A stretch of 64,000 nt of DNA from Methanothermobacter sp. K4 (GCF_022014235.1 NZ_JAKLTD010000001.1:416491-480490), one strand, 5' to 3'; shown: positions 20,791 through 29,981, counted from the stretch's first letter. Notes: generated by a model from the letters alone, not told the origin. Program-made: numbers and translations.

Positions 20791-21030
20791 CTATCCCTTC
20801 TTCTGTTTTTTCCAGATGAAACTGTTATCGCAGACTATTTTAACCACCCTGTGGTAGGGTATCGATGCACCATTACTCAGCACAAGGAAGCCCCTCTCGA
20901 GTCTTTCAATATCCGACCCCTGAACTGTTTTGAGGTTCCTATGGGCCCCCCTGTGGATGTAACTTATCCTGCACCTTTTAATATCCCATTTAGGATGCCA
21001 CATAAGAAGATCCAGGACGTTCTTGGCCAT
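20791..21030 (-). CDS. DUF504 / UPF0248 family protein
   Basis: A 79-residue basic protein of the DUF504 (UPF0248) family. The recognisable pattern is [20 protein letters not shown] with a C-terminal [10 protein letters not shown]. The MJ1316/poly(A)-polymerase RNA-binding fold has been linked to this family, so RNA binding is possible. GAGGTGC precedes the ATG. It sits between gatB (5 bp upstream) and the CBS-ParB gene (1 bp downstream) in one leftward operon. Confidence 0.8.
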   Translation of the reverse strand: MAKNVLDLLMWHPKWDIKRCRISYIHRGAHRNLKTVQGSDIERLERGFLVLSNGASIPYHRVVKIVCDNSFIWKKQKKG

Positions 21031-21035
21031 GCACC

Positions 21036-22385
21036 TCAGATCCTTTCCTTTATCAGTTCAACTGTCCGTTCAGGCTCTGCCTTTCCACGGGTGATTCTCA
21101 TCACCTGCCCCACCAGGAAGTTTATGGCAGCCTCCTTACCATCATGGTAATCCTGGACTGCCTGGGGGTTTTCCCTTATAGCCTGCTCAACAGCCTCTAT
21201 GACCCGGGATTCATCTATGATTCCTATGAGCCCCATTTCGGTGGCTATCTCCCGGGGGCTCCTGGTGTTAAATGGCATTTCCTCTATGATCTTTTTGGCG
21301 GCCTTGGTGGTTACCTCCTTCTTCTGTATCATCTCAAGGAGTTCCACAATATTCTGGGGGGTTATACTGCTTTCTGCAAAGCTCACCCTGTTGTAGTAGA
21401 GCACCCTCTTGAGTTCGTCCCGCATCCAGAGAGCCGCAAACTCAGGGTCTATGGATGCTGCAACCTCCTCAAAGGCATCTGCAAGTTCCAGTTCTGAGGT
21501 CAGCACCCTTGCGTCCTCCTCCCTTAAACCATATTCCTCCATGAAGCGTTTCACCTTGAGGTGGGGTGCCTCTGGTATTCCATCCCTGATACCATCCACC
21601 AGTTCATCTTCAAAGTGCATTGGGGGGAGGTCAGGATCAGGTATGTATCTGTAGTCCTCTGCCTCCTCCTTGAGCCTCATGGAAACGGTTATCATCTGTG
21701 ATTCAAGAAATGCACGCGTTTCCTGCTTAACCTCAACACCTCTCTTCAGGAGGTTCTTCTGCCTCACCATCTCAAACTTAAGGGCCCTGTAGGCACCCTT
21801 TATTGAGTTTATGTTCTTTATCTCAACCCTGCGGCCCCCCTCAAGGGATATGTTGACGTCGGCCCTCATCGTGCCCTCACCACGGGCACAGCCACTGTAC
21901 TCCAGCACCCTTATGAGTTCCCTGAGGAAGTTCCTGGCCTCCTCGGGTGACCTCATGTCCGGCTCTGTAACAATTTCGATGAGGGGTATGCCTGACCTGT
22001 TGAAGTCAACTACACCATGGTCCGGTTTATACTGACCAGGGTCCTCCTCTATGTGCACCTCCCTGATCCTAACGCCGTTGAGCTCCCCTTCGAGTCCCAC
22101 GGGTATTGATGTCCTCTGGTAACCTGATGGGAGGTCCGGGTAGTTGTAGTGCTTACGCATGAAGTATGTGATCTCAGGGTTTATTCTGCAGTCAAGCATG
22201 AGGGCGATCTTCAGAGCCCCCTCAAGGGCGCTCCTGTTTGGCGGATGTGGTTTGGCCCCTGGCTGGTTGAGGCACACCGGACATATATTTGTGTTTGGGG
22301 GGGCATCCTGGTAATCTGTCGGGCATCTGCAGAATAGCTTTGATCTGGTGTCAAGCTGAACATGAATTTCAAGGCCACATTTCAT
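21036..22385 (-). CDS. gatB: Asp-tRNA(Asn)/Glu-tRNA(Gln) amidotransferase subunit B
   Basis: A 449-residue GatB, the aspartyl/glutamyl-tRNA kinase-amidase subunit that makes Asn-tRNA (or Gln-tRNA) with GatA and GatC. Characteristic segments are [31 protein letters not shown], the [17 protein letters not shown] strand and the [20 protein letters not shown] core. The C-terminal YqeY/tail domain includes [18 protein letters not shown]. Zinc ligands CRCP and CPVC are present. Length is normal. A GGAGG lies about 14 bases upstream of the ATG, an unusually long spacing. gatA and gatC are not in the window. Confidence 0.95.
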   Translation of the reverse strand: MKCGLEIHVQLDTRSKLFCRCPTDYQDAPPNTNICPVCLNQPGAKPHPPNRSALEGALKIALMLDCRINPEITYFMRKHYNYPDLPSGYQRTSIPVGLEGELNGVRIREVHIEEDPGQYKPDHGVVDFNRSGIPLIEIVTEPDMRSPEEARNFLRELIRVLEYSGCARGEGTMRADVNISLEGGRRVEIKNINSIKGAYRALKFEMVRQKNLLKRGVEVKQETRAFLESQMITVSMRLKEEAEDYRYIPDPDLPPMHFEDELVDGIRDGIPEAPHLKVKRFMEEYGLREEDARVLTSELELADAFEEVAASIDPEFAALWMRDELKRVLYYNRVSFAESSITPQNIVELLEMIQKKEVTTKAAKKIIEEMPFNTRSPREIATEMGLIGIIDESRVIEAVEQAIRENPQAVQDYHDGKEAAINFLVGQVMRITRGKAEPERTVELIKERI

Positions 22386-22461
22386 CTTAATGTTTATTCC
22401 TCCTTTTCATGGTAACATGGTTCAAAGTGATGGAATATCAGATTATATTATTATCATCAAC

Positions 22462-23472
22462 TTAAAGCAATTTAAGATTTTTCAGACATCCATTAACATA
22501 CCTCTCTATGAAGGGGTCAATTTCAGGGTAGGACCTGCCCCTTCTGAGCCTCTCCACATCTGTGAATGTACCTGCAAGTCTCCTCCCGGCCCACCTAACC
22601 TCCTCCTCAACACGCTTTCCGTAGGAAGTGCCGAACATCTTGAAAAGTGGGAATTTGGTTATTCCATTGGCCCCGCTGAGGACCAGGGGACCTATACTTC
22701 CAAGGTTATCCATCCAGGTACCTGTGATGATCTCCAGGTCAGGGAACTCTATCCTTGTAGCGGCAACTGTTCCTGCATAATACAGGGTGGCGGGCTGGGG
22801 CTGATTCTCAAACACCGTCCCCTCATGGGGGTTGAGGGCATAGAAGGTCACACGGTCTATTTCAAGATCCCCTATAAATTCGAAGAGGTATCTGAGGTCA
22901 TCGGGTGTCTCACCGACTCCCAGTATTATGGTGATGCCCCTCCTGAATCCCAGGTCCCTGGCTGCCTCAAGCATTTCAGCTATGTCTTCTCGTGGTTTGC
23001 TGGGGCACAGTTTCCTCTGAAGGTCAGGGTTTGCAACCTCCAGCGCCCCTGTTATACCCTCCACTTCATCACCGTATATTTCAAGATCGGGGGTTATTCC
23101 GGTGTTCAGCCAGACGGGGGATCCTGTTATATCCCTTATTCTCTCTGCGATCCCCTTTATCTCCTGGGGGGAGAATGAACCATAGCCACCTGAGAGGAAC
23201 TCTATGTTCCACCCCAGCCTCCTGCATATTTCGGCCTCTGCCAGTATGGCGTTTACATTTCTTCTGGCCTTTGATGGTTCCCTTATTCGTGGTTTCTGTG
23301 TGCTCATATAGCAGAAGGCACAGTCCCCCCTTTCACACCACCATGAGAGAAAAACTGCCCTTTCCAGTGTTATGATATCCCCATGATGTTTGAGGGTGAT
23401 CTCACTGGCCCTGTTCATCAATTTGAGTATATCCATTTCCTTCAGTGATTCTATAACGTTCATATCTGACAC
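22462..23472 (-). CDS. Radical SAM protein of unknown specificity (BioB/HydE-like)
   Basis: A 336-residue radical SAM enzyme. The cluster motif is CERGDCAFC (CX4CX2C rather than the standard CX3CX2C), near residue 50. Further family features are IEFLSGGYGSF (GGE-like SAM site), GITIILGVGETPDDL and the C-terminal LSGANGITKFPLF, typical of biotin-synthase-like (BATS) members. From memory the HmdB/HcgA motif is CX5CX2C, so this is a different family. The methanogen substrate is unknown. Start GTG 23472 or ATG 23463 cannot be decided; a TATA-like GTTTATAAAGG lies about 20-30 bp upstream. It stands alone. Confidence 0.8.
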   Translation of the reverse strand: MSDMNVIESLKEMDILKLMNRASEITLKHHGDIITLERAVFLSWWCERGDCAFCYMSTQKPRIREPSKARRNVNAILAEAEICRRLGWNIEFLSGGYGSFSPQEIKGIAERIRDITGSPVWLNTGITPDLEIYGDEVEGITGALEVANPDLQRKLCPSKPREDIAEMLEAARDLGFRRGITIILGVGETPDDLRYLFEFIGDLEIDRVTFYALNPHEGTVFENQPQPATLYYAGTVAATRIEFPDLEIITGTWMDNLGSIGPLVLSGANGITKFPLFKMFGTSYGKRVEEEVRWAGRRLAGTFTDVERLRRGRSYPEIDPFIERYVNGCLKNLKLL

Positions 23473-23547
23473 TCTCTGCTCTGCAGAATACCTTTATAAA
23501 CTTTTGTTGAGATAAGCTTTGATGTTGATACATTGAGGCTGATTGAT

Positions 23548-23940
23548 ATGGTTTACTGCCCAAGCTGTGGCGAAAGAAACAGGGAGGGATCAAGGTTCTG
23601 CAGGAACTGTGGAACCCTCCTTGAGGAAAAACCACTCAAATCCAGGTTCATGTCCGGGGATTTCAGAGAACCCACCGTTAAAAGGGAGCTCCAGAGGAAA
23701 GAGTTCAGTGATACCAGAAAGGAGGGTTTCGAGTGGGATACCGCCCTGCGCGGCGCACTGGTGCTCGTGATCCTCATGGTGATCCTTGGCAGAATATTTG
23801 GATTCACGGGTGCTATAGCAGCCCTCATGGTATCTGTAATCTATGTGCTTTCATCCTCCAGGAGAAAGTCCCAGTCACTGATGATCGTGTTTGTGGCTCT
23901 TGTGATGGCAGCGACGGCGTCAGCATTATTCAGCATATGA
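23548..23940 (+). CDS. Zinc-ribbon membrane protein
   Basis: A 130-residue protein with an N-terminal zinc ribbon (YCPSCGERNREGSRFCRNCG, residues 3-22), a basic linker of about 45 residues, and two or three C-terminal membrane segments (ALVLVILMVILGRIFGF, AALMVSVIYVLSS, LMIVFVALVMAATASALF). I take the ATG at 23548 since the ribbon normally starts the protein; a TTG five codons upstream is in frame. Such ribbon-plus-membrane proteins are common in methanogens and uncharacterised. Confidence 0.75.
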   Translation: MVYCPSCGERNREGSRFCRNCGTLLEEKPLKSRFMSGDFREPTVKRELQRKEFSDTRKEGFEWDTALRGALVLVILMVILGRIFGFTGAIAALMVSVIYVLSSSRRKSQSLMIVFVALVMAATASALFSI

Positions 23941-23985
23941 TCTCCATCCTCATGGGGTGTCTGCAGAACCACCGCTAAACCGAAA

Positions 23986-24053
23986 ACTTTATATATGATG
24001 GGTATAAATCTAATTGTACGCCTTGGGATGTGCACCACAAACCACTGGTTTGT
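23986..24053 (+). promoter_or_regulatory. tRNA-cluster promoter and leader palindrome
   Basis: AACTTTATATATGAT (23986-24000) is a good TATA box, giving a start near 24022 and a leader of about 60 nt before tRNA-Asn. The leader contains a 17-bp palindrome, ACAAACCA-C-TGGTTTGT (24037-24053). Its role is unknown; it could be an RNA hairpin for processing. Confidence 0.55.
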
Positions 24054-24081
24054 TGCAAGCAAGGACTTGTACTTGGCAGGT

Positions 24082-24155
<74 letters not shown>

Positions 24156-24158
24156 CAT

Positions 24159-24232
<74 letters not shown>

Positions 24233-24250
24233 CTTAATCGGTAATCAGAG

Positions 24251-24325
24251 GCTCCGGTAGTGTAGTCCGGCCAATCATTTCGGCCTTTCGAGCCGAAGAC
24301 TCGGGTTCAAATCCCGGCCGGAGCA
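24251..24325 (+). tRNA. tRNA-Glu(TTC)
   Basis: A 75-nt cloverleaf has acceptor GCTCCGG/CCGGAGC, anticodon stem TCGGC/GCCGA around CTTTCGA (anticodon TTC), T arm CGGG-TTCAAAT-CCCG. Third in the cluster. Confidence 0.95.
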
Positions 24326-24369
24326 TTTCTTACCTTTTATGATTATTCTTCATATTGAGCATCATTGCT

Positions 24370-24453
<84 letters not shown>

Positions 24454-24471
24454 CTGTGATAGAATTCAACT

Positions 24472-24544
24472 GCCGGGGTGGGGTAGGTGGTTATCCTTCG
24501 GGACTGTGGATCCCGCGACTCGGGTTCAAATCTCGGCCCCGGCC
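24472..24544 (+). tRNA. tRNA-His(GTG)
   Basis: A 73-nt cloverleaf has acceptor GCCGGGG/CCCCGGC, anticodon stem CGGGA/TCCCG around CTGTGGA (anticodon GTG) and a C discriminator, as expected for histidine. The base before position 1 is T, so the extra G-1 would have to be added after transcription. CCA happens to follow in the DNA. Last of the cluster. Confidence 0.93.
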
Positions 24545-24782
24545 CCATTCTCATCAATCATTTTTTCATTATCTGAAAACCATCAAGTTCTGGAGAATAT
24601 AAAATTCGGGCACCCCACGACACGGTTTATTGTCATCCATCTGATTACCAGCTCAGACCCCCGGTGAAATCACCGATGCTTCATGCGAGGCTTTATTAAT
24701 CATCCATGGAAAATTATTTATTGTGTTATGATGAAGATTTTCAGTACCGGCTGCGGATTCCGGTAAAGCACCTCAGAACACC

Positions 24783-25091
24783 ATGGCTGATTATATGATA
24801 CGTATTGAAAGGACCTGTGCCTCCTTCAGGGCGACTGTGATCCGGGAGGGCGAGGAGATAGGAATCATGGAGGGCATTTACCTGACACAGTGGTTCCTTA
24901 AAACAAGGTACCACTTCACAGGAACATTCATACGGTTCATACCCTCTGATGATAGCTTCAACAGGTCCGGCTTGACAGTTGATATCCATCTCCATGACCA
25001 GAATGTCATTGTAAAGGATGCGCTCATTGACTGGCTCAGTGACAGTGGAAGGGGAACCTTCAGGGCAAGGAGAATTGAGAGTGTTATTTAG
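24783..25091 (+). CDS. Conserved hypothetical protein
   Basis: A 102-residue protein that I do not recognise. It is an alternating beta-strand protein without membrane segments or cysteine pairs (one Cys at 12), with segments YMIRIERTCASFRATVIREG, WFLKTRYHFTGTFIRFIP and VDIHLHDQNVIVKDALIDWL. The ATG at 24783 lacks an obvious ribosome site; ATG 24795 (MIRIERT) is an alternative. Its last 18 bases or so are duplicated 57 bp downstream. It is followed by hjc in the same direction. Confidence 0.6.
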   Translation: MADYMIRIERTCASFRATVIREGEEIGIMEGIYLTQWFLKTRYHFTGTFIRFIPSDDSFNRSGLTVDIHLHDQNVIVKDALIDWLSDSGRGTFRARRIESVI

Positions 25092-25143
25092 TGTGTCCCG
25101 GCTGCTGTTTAGTGTTTCTGGAAAGGGAGAATTGAGAGTCTTA
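25069..25143. repeat. Short duplication of a gene 3' end (upstream of hjc)
   Basis: GGAGAATTGAGAGT plus four more bases (25069-25086), the end of the preceding gene, recurs at 25126-25143 with one mismatch. Spacing is 57 bp. The second copy lies just before the hjc start. Confidence 0.7.
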
Positions 25144-25153
25144 GGGTGTCTTC

Positions 25154-25564
25154 ATGGTTAGGGATGGATCGCGGGGAGAGAGGGACCTTGTGAAACTCCT
25201 CTGGGAAAAGGATTTTGCTGCCATGAGGGCACCGGCCTCTGGGGGGGCCACGAAGAAACCCCTTCCTGATATCATAGCAGGGAACGGAGAAATATACCTT
25301 GCAATCGAGGTCAAGATGACATCAGGTGAACGCATATACATTGATTCAGGGAAGATAAAGGGGCTTCTGGAGTTCTCAGAAATATTCGGCGCAGAACCCT
25401 ATATTGGGGTAAAATTCAGGTACAGGGACTGGATCTTTCTCTCACCGGCTGACCTTGAGATGACACCATCAGAAAATTACAGGCTTGACCTTGATATTGC
25501 CCTTGAGAGGGGCAGGGATATACATGAGATCACCGGCCGCGAAAGGCAGACCCGACTCAGATGA
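25154..25564 (+). CDS. hjc: Holliday junction resolvase Hjc
   Basis: A 136-residue archaeal resolvase that cuts four-way DNA junctions symmetrically during recombination. The PD-(D/E)XK nuclease core is intact: [11 protein letters not shown] (Glu), the basic [20 protein letters not shown] (Asp) and [12 protein letters not shown] (E-x-K). Length matches the family. GGGTGT precedes the ATG. It lies between two tRNA groups and ends 46 bp before tRNA-Cys. Confidence 0.95.
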   Translation: MVRDGSRGERDLVKLLWEKDFAAMRAPASGGATKKPLPDIIAGNGEIYLAIEVKMTSGERIYIDSGKIKGLLEFSEIFGAEPYIGVKFRYRDWIFLSPADLEMTPSENYRLDLDIALERGRDIHEITGRERQTRLR

Positions 25565-25573
25565 AGGGACCGC

Positions 25574-25602
25574 AAACTTTAAATACTAATTCTGATATTA
25601 GT
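25574..25602 (+). promoter_or_regulatory. tRNA-Cys/tRNA-Trp promoter
   Basis: AAACTTTAAATACT (25574-25587) is a TATA box about 30 bp before tRNA-Cys. It runs into an inverted repeat ACTAAT-TCTGAT-ATTAGT (25585-25602) near the expected start site. No separate promoter is visible before tRNA-Trp. Confidence 0.55.
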
Positions 25603-25610
25603 TACTCTAT

Positions 25611-25682
<72 letters not shown>

Positions 25683-25700
25683 TCAACATTTCTATCAAAT

Positions 25701-25842
<142 letters not shown>

Positions 25843-25868
25843 TCACCCCCTTTTTCTGAGGCGCTTTC

Positions 25869-26489
25869 ATGATACAGAAATTCGATAATATAATAGCGAT
25901 TGAAGGAACCCTTTTTGATTCTAACATATACATCCTCGGAGACACGGTGGTTGATACAGGGACCGGTATGAACCCTGATAACCTCATGAGTAGGATAAGA
26001 ATGGCGGGTGTTGACCCCGACACCATAAAGCATATAGTGAACACCCACTGCCACTTTGACCATACCGGTGGAAACAGGCTCTTCGATGCAGATATAGCAA
26101 TTCACAGTCTTGATGCAGACGCACTCAGGGAGGGGGACGATGCCAAAACGGTTGCCTACATGTTCTCGGCATCCATGGAGCCAATGGAAGTGGCTGTTGA
26201 AATCGGGGGTGGGGACTTCATAGGTGACTTTGAGGTTATACACACACCCGGTCACACACCCGGATGCATATGCCTCTATGATGGCAGTTCACTCATCTCA
26301 GGGGACACGGTTTTTGCCGATGGGGGATTCGGTCGGGTAGATGTGGGTGGAGACATCAATGAACTCGCAGAGTCCATTAAAAAACTCATGAAACTCGACA
26401 TTGAGTACCTATTCCCTGGTCACGGGCCATGGGTTGATAATGGTTCAAGGCATGTGGAACTGGCCGCGACCTTCCTTGGGATAGGGTAA
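25869..26489 (+). CDS. MBL-fold metallohydrolase
   Basis: A 206-residue metallo-beta-lactamase-fold hydrolase. Metal ligands are in order: NTHCHFDHTGG (HxHxDH), HTPGHTPGCI, ISGDTVFADGGFG and the final YLFPGHGPWV. This is the glyoxalase II-like branch; the substrate (thioester or other) cannot be told. It has 45 bases of tail-to-tail overlap with the minus-strand gene 26445-27005. A GAGGCGC stretch precedes the ATG. Confidence 0.88.
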   Translation: MIQKFDNIIAIEGTLFDSNIYILGDTVVDTGTGMNPDNLMSRIRMAGVDPDTIKHIVNTHCHFDHTGGNRLFDADIAIHSLDADALREGDDAKTVAYMFSASMEPMEVAVEIGGGDFIGDFEVIHTPGHTPGCICLYDGSSLISGDTVFADGGFGRVDVGGDINELAESIKKLMKLDIEYLFPGHGPWVDNGSRHVELAATFLGIG

Positions 26490-27005
26490 TGGTTTGGGCC
26501 TGGCTTCAGTTAGTGTTATTTCCATTTTCTGCATGTAAACTGCTTTTATCCCGGGCAAATTTCTGTCCCGAATTTCAGGTGCTATTTCATTCCTGGCGGG
26601 ATAGAAATACTCCCCGTAAACCCTCACATGATCCCCTGCTTTTAGAGGGCTTGCTGCACCATATCTAACAAGCACATAACCGGGCCCCGGGGATACGCTG
26701 AGTACCATAAGGGGCACTGTTCTGTTGATACTTTCAAATTCATATTTCCTGAATACTATTCCATCAACCCACACCCTTCTCTCCTTGGGTGAGAATGGGT
26801 TCTCCTCAACGTCTGATAGGTTGAGCTGAGAGCAGCTGTTCTTATATGATATAATGCTCGTGCCATTTAACGGCTCAGGGTAACTTCCCCATTCATCGAG
26901 CGGTGTCTGGGTGTCATCTGAAATCCAGCTCTCCAGGTAGGTGCCAATCAGAATACCTGTGAGCAGTCCAGTGATGAGGCCAGCCATGAAGCACCATTTA
27001 ACCAT
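26445..27005 (-). CDS. Membrane-anchored OB-fold-like protein, unknown function
   Basis: A 186-residue protein with one N-terminal membrane segment (FMAGLITGLLTGILIGTYL, residues 6-24). A beta-rich outer domain follows that resembles an OB fold (RRVWVDGIVFRKYEFE, VPLMVLSVSPGPGYVLVRYG, LKAGDHVRVYGEYFYPARNE). GGTGAGCT precedes the ATG. Its last 15 codons overlap the 3' end of the MBL gene on the opposite strand. Its ribosome site and first codons are duplicated 65 bp upstream. The family is not known to me. Confidence 0.65.
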   Translation of the reverse strand: MVKWCFMAGLITGLLTGILIGTYLESWISDDTQTPLDEWGSYPEPLNGTSIISYKNSCSQLNLSDVEENPFSPKERRVWVDGIVFRKYEFESINRTVPLMVLSVSPGPGYVLVRYGAASPLKAGDHVRVYGEYFYPARNEIAPEIRDRNLPGIKAVYMQKMEITLTEARPKPLPYPKEGRGQFHMP

Positions 27006-27079
27006 AGCTCACCACCTGGCATGAACGCCACTACAGGCGGTAAAGGCGGCATGAAGTACCATTTAACCATAGTTCACCA
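26985..27079. repeat. Duplicated translation-start region
   Basis: A 30-bp segment at 26985-27014, covering the ribosome site, ATG and first seven codons of the minus-strand gene, recurs at 27050-27079 with two mismatches. Spacing is 65 bp. The outer copy keeps GGTGAAC-TATG but its frame does not join the gene. Confidence 0.85.
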
Positions 27080-27179
27080 TATATAACCACAATTCTCCTT
27101 CTGCCAATGGCTTATACTGGATGAGGTTGATCTGCGAGAGTTTGATTCAGTAAAAGCAATGAAAAAAGACTGAGGGTAG

Positions 27180-27830
27180 TTATCCTGTGAATTTCTTTGT
27201 AACCTCATTCACAGCCTCGGTCTTTACAAGTACAGATATCTTGGCTCCCCTCTCAAGGACCATATCCGGCTGGGGTATTATGAGGTCACCGTTACTGTAT
27301 ATGGCCACAATGATGTACTTTTCAGTTGGCGAAACATCCTTGACCTTCTTCCCAACAATTTTACTGCTCTTTATCTCCATATCAAGGATCTCGGCATCCC
27401 CATGCCCAAGGACGATGAGGTCAGCCACCTTTGGCCTCGTTATCAGTTTCTCAAGGTAACCTGCAGCGGTCCTCTCAGGGCTTATAACGTGATCTATGCC
27501 AACCTTCTTGAAGGCGTCCTCGTGGTCCGGGTTGCTGACCCTTGCTATGATCTTTGGTATATTGTACTCCCTCACGAGTATGCAGCTTAGAAGGTTGGCC
27601 TCATCATTCCCTGTGGCCGCAACAAAGACATCTGCATTGTTTATGTTGGCCTCTTCGAGGGTTTTTATGTCTGTACCGTTACCGCAGATCACAAGGGCGT
27701 CCAGTTCAACTGCAGCATTGGCACAGAGCGTTTCATCATTTTCTATGAGAGTCACATCATTTCCATCTGATATAAGGAGGTTTGCAAGTGTTAAACCAAC
27801 TCTTCCTCCGCCCATTATAACAACATACAT
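27180..27830 (-). CDS. trkA: Trk system potassium uptake protein TrkA
   Basis: A 216-residue cytoplasmic regulator of the TrkH potassium channel. The Rossmann-type RCK-N domain begins [18 protein letters not shown] and has the acidic residue for NAD(H)/ATP binding (VTLIEND). A TrkA-C domain follows from about residue 135 ([20 protein letters not shown]). AAGGTG precedes the ATG at 27830. It is upstream in the window but transcribed after trkH, about 120 bp away on the same strand, and probably works with it. Confidence 0.93.
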   Translation of the reverse strand: MYVVIMGGGRVGLTLANLLISDGNDVTLIENDETLCANAAVELDALVICGNGTDIKTLEEANINNADVFVAATGNDEANLLSCILVREYNIPKIIARVSNPDHEDAFKKVGIDHVISPERTAAGYLEKLITRPKVADLIVLGHGDAEILDMEIKSSKIVGKKVKDVSPTEKYIIVAIYSNGDLIIPQPDMVLERGAKISVLVKTEAVNEVTKKFTG

Positions 27831-27952
27831 ATCCACACCTTTCAGACTTCAGGCAGAATAAAGATAATCATTACTCGTGTTTACTTGTGTTAAACGTCAT
27901 CATTAATAAGGTTTTTCAGTGAAGATAATGATCATGCGCCTATTCTAGTGGC

Positions 27953-29383
27953 TCAGTTAACCTTGAAGGCCTCCACTAAACCACGTATTAACACAAGAAC
28001 AGGGATTATCTCGAGTCTTCCAAGCCACATGCTGATTATGAGGGCTATTTTTGGTATCAGGGGGAGATTGAAACTGGTTATCCCCATACTGAGCCCAACG
28101 TTTCCCTGGGCAGAGGCCGCCTCAAAGAGGGAGTTGAGGGGGTCATATCCATAGGTTACAAGAACTGACCATGTGAAAAAGAGAAGGATAAAGTAAAGGC
28201 TTATGTATGAACCGGCCTCCCTTATCTCAGCGTCACTCACAGACTTGCATGATATCTTTCTTGGTATAACAGAACCCTCTGGTGCCAGTATCCTCATGAT
28301 GTCCCAGTAGACACCCTTCAGTACAGTTATGACACGGATTATCTTCACAGCCCCTGTGGTTGAACCTGCTGCCATACCTGTGAGCATGCATATTATTAGA
28401 ACTATCTTGAAGTACCCTGACCAGGCAACCATCTGACTGGTTGAACTTATACTTGAACCGGTGCAGCTGAGGGCTGATATCACATGGTAGACAGATTCAA
28501 GGGGGGCAACACCACCAATGTAGATCGAAAGGACCGTGAAAAGGGTTATGAAGGCAAAGGTTGCCTGCAGCTGTATATCCCTCAAAACATTTGAGAATCT
28601 TCCCTTTATGGCCTGGTAGTGTACAAGGAAGCTTGTTCCCCCAAGTATCATGAGAAACATGGTTACAAGGTACACAGCATCGCTACGGTAGTAGCCGATG
28701 TTGAGGTTCTTTATGGACATTCCCCCCGTTGAGAGGTTTGTGAGGGTGTTGTTGATGGCATCAAAGAGGGGCATACCTGTCAGCCCATAGAGGACGATCC
28801 CGAGGACCGTGTAAGTGAGGTAGATCCACCAGATAGTCCTGACGGTGTTTGCTATGCTGGGTTTTATCCGTTCCTCCCGTGCCTCGGACTTGTATAAACG
28901 TGCAGCAGCCGTACCAGGTCTTATTAGAACACCTATAACAACGATAACAACACCAAGCCCACCAATCCACTGTTCAAGACTTCTTAAGAATAGAATTGAT
29001 TTTGGGAGTGCTTCAACATTGGAGAAAACTGTGAGTCCACTGCCTGTCCATGCAGACATGTTCTCAAAGAAGGCATTTGCAAAATCGATGTTAAGGGCTG
29101 ACATCATTATGAGGCTACCTATAAGTCCGGCCCAGAGCCAGGCAAGACATGCAACCATCATACCATGTTTCAGGCGTATGGCGCATTCCTCAGGGGAATA
29201 TCTCTTTAGCACAGTTCCAATGCTGAACGAGATAATTGAGGGCACAATAAAACTTAAAAAATCTCCTTCACCGTAGATCAGTGCAACAATGAGGGGTAAT
29301 GCAACAACGAAGCCTATCCCCTGCATTATATTGCCAAGATACTTTCCAACGGTAAAAAGGTCCCTCTTTCCAATGTATCTCAT
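27953..29383 (-). CDS. trkH: Trk/Ktr potassium transporter membrane subunit TrkH
   Basis: A 476-residue potassium-translocating subunit with four M1-P-M2 repeats. Selectivity-loop glycines are visible in MSAWTGSGLTVF, NTLTNLSTGGMSIKN, ISALSCTGSSIS and EAASAQGNVGLSMG. Ten or so membrane segments are evident. I place the start at the ATG 29383 (MRYIGKRDLF) because a TATA-like AATTTATATTGG sits about 30 bp upstream, giving a nearly leaderless mRNA; a longer frame begins at 29413. A 69-bp tandem duplication begins right upstream. Confidence 0.92.
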   Translation of the reverse strand: MRYIGKRDLFTVGKYLGNIMQGIGFVVALPLIVALIYGEGDFLSFIVPSIISFSIGTVLKRYSPEECAIRLKHGMMVACLAWLWAGLIGSLIMMSALNIDFANAFFENMSAWTGSGLTVFSNVEALPKSILFLRSLEQWIGGLGVVIVVIGVLIRPGTAAARLYKSEAREERIKPSIANTVRTIWWIYLTYTVLGIVLYGLTGMPLFDAINNTLTNLSTGGMSIKNLNIGYYRSDAVYLVTMFLMILGGTSFLVHYQAIKGRFSNVLRDIQLQATFAFITLFTVLSIYIGGVAPLESVYHVISALSCTGSSISSTSQMVAWSGYFKIVLIICMLTGMAAGSTTGAVKIIRVITVLKGVYWDIMRILAPEGSVIPRKISCKSVSDAEIREAGSYISLYFILLFFTWSVLVTYGYDPLNSLFEAASAQGNVGLSMGITSFNLPLIPKIALIISMWLGRLEIIPVLVLIRGLVEAFKVN

Positions 29384-29415
29384 GTTACCATATAAAGAAT
29401 GGGAGTGTTCCAATA

Positions 29416-29553
29416 TAAATTTTTAGAATAATGGATAAGGAGATGGTAATACTCTAATGGGGAAATAAGCAAAAAATAAAGTTCTAAATTTTTAGAATAA
29501 TGGATAAGGAGATGATAATACTCTAATGGGGAAATAAGCAAAAAATAAAGTTC
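29416..29553. repeat. 69-bp tandem duplication upstream of trkH
   Basis: The 69-bp unit 29416-29484 is followed directly by 29485-29553 with one mismatch (GGTAAT versus GATAAT). It is AT-rich and noncoding. The trkH-proximal end holds the probable TATA box. Confidence 0.95.
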
Positions 29554-29599
29554 TTTGGGTAGAATAATCTACTCCAGTTTATATGAAATTCAATCCAGT

Positions 29600-29821
29600 T
29601 TATTCTACAACTTCAGCGAAAGCAAACTTGCGCCTGGTTGCACTTATCCTTATTTTAACTTCGTCTCCGACACCTGCACCAGGTACAAAAACAACAAAAC
29701 CTTCAACACGGGCTATTCCATCGCCATCTCTGCCAAGGTCTTCAATTTTAACTTCATACTCCTCACCAACATTGACGGGTGTGGAGTAGGTTTCCTTCCT
29801 GTAGTAGTTATCTCCAAACAA
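29600..29821 (-). CDS. TRAM-domain RNA-binding protein
   Basis: A 73-residue protein consisting of a single TRAM domain ([20 protein letters not shown], then [18 protein letters not shown]). Small stand-alone TRAM proteins are abundant in methanogens and act as RNA chaperones, with a role compared to bacterial cold-shock proteins. An N-terminal 20-residue basic lead precedes the domain. It is divergent from the phosphodiesterase at 29982. Confidence 0.88.
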   Translation of the reverse strand: MFGDNYYRKETYSTPVNVGEEYEVKIEDLGRDGDGIARVEGFVVFVPGAGVGDEVKIRISATRRKFAFAEVVE

Positions 29822-29981
29822 TTCATCACATCCTTAAGTAGGGACGCACAAAATCATATAATTACTTCCAACCAGAAACAGTAAGAAATAATCAATGACC
29901 TCACCGCATCCCATACATAAACTTAAACATCATAGTATATAAATGTATGTAGGATCACTGTATCTTTTACGGGTGGTTTGT

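Noticed and set aside
22390-23178. 262-codon open frame on the plus strand
   Set aside because: Antisense to the radical SAM gene, proline/cysteine-rich and without expression signals.
29943-29981. Upstream ATG start for the phosphodiesterase
   Set aside because: It overlaps the probable TATA box; the TTG at 29982 has GGGTGG in front and begins exactly at the conserved strand.
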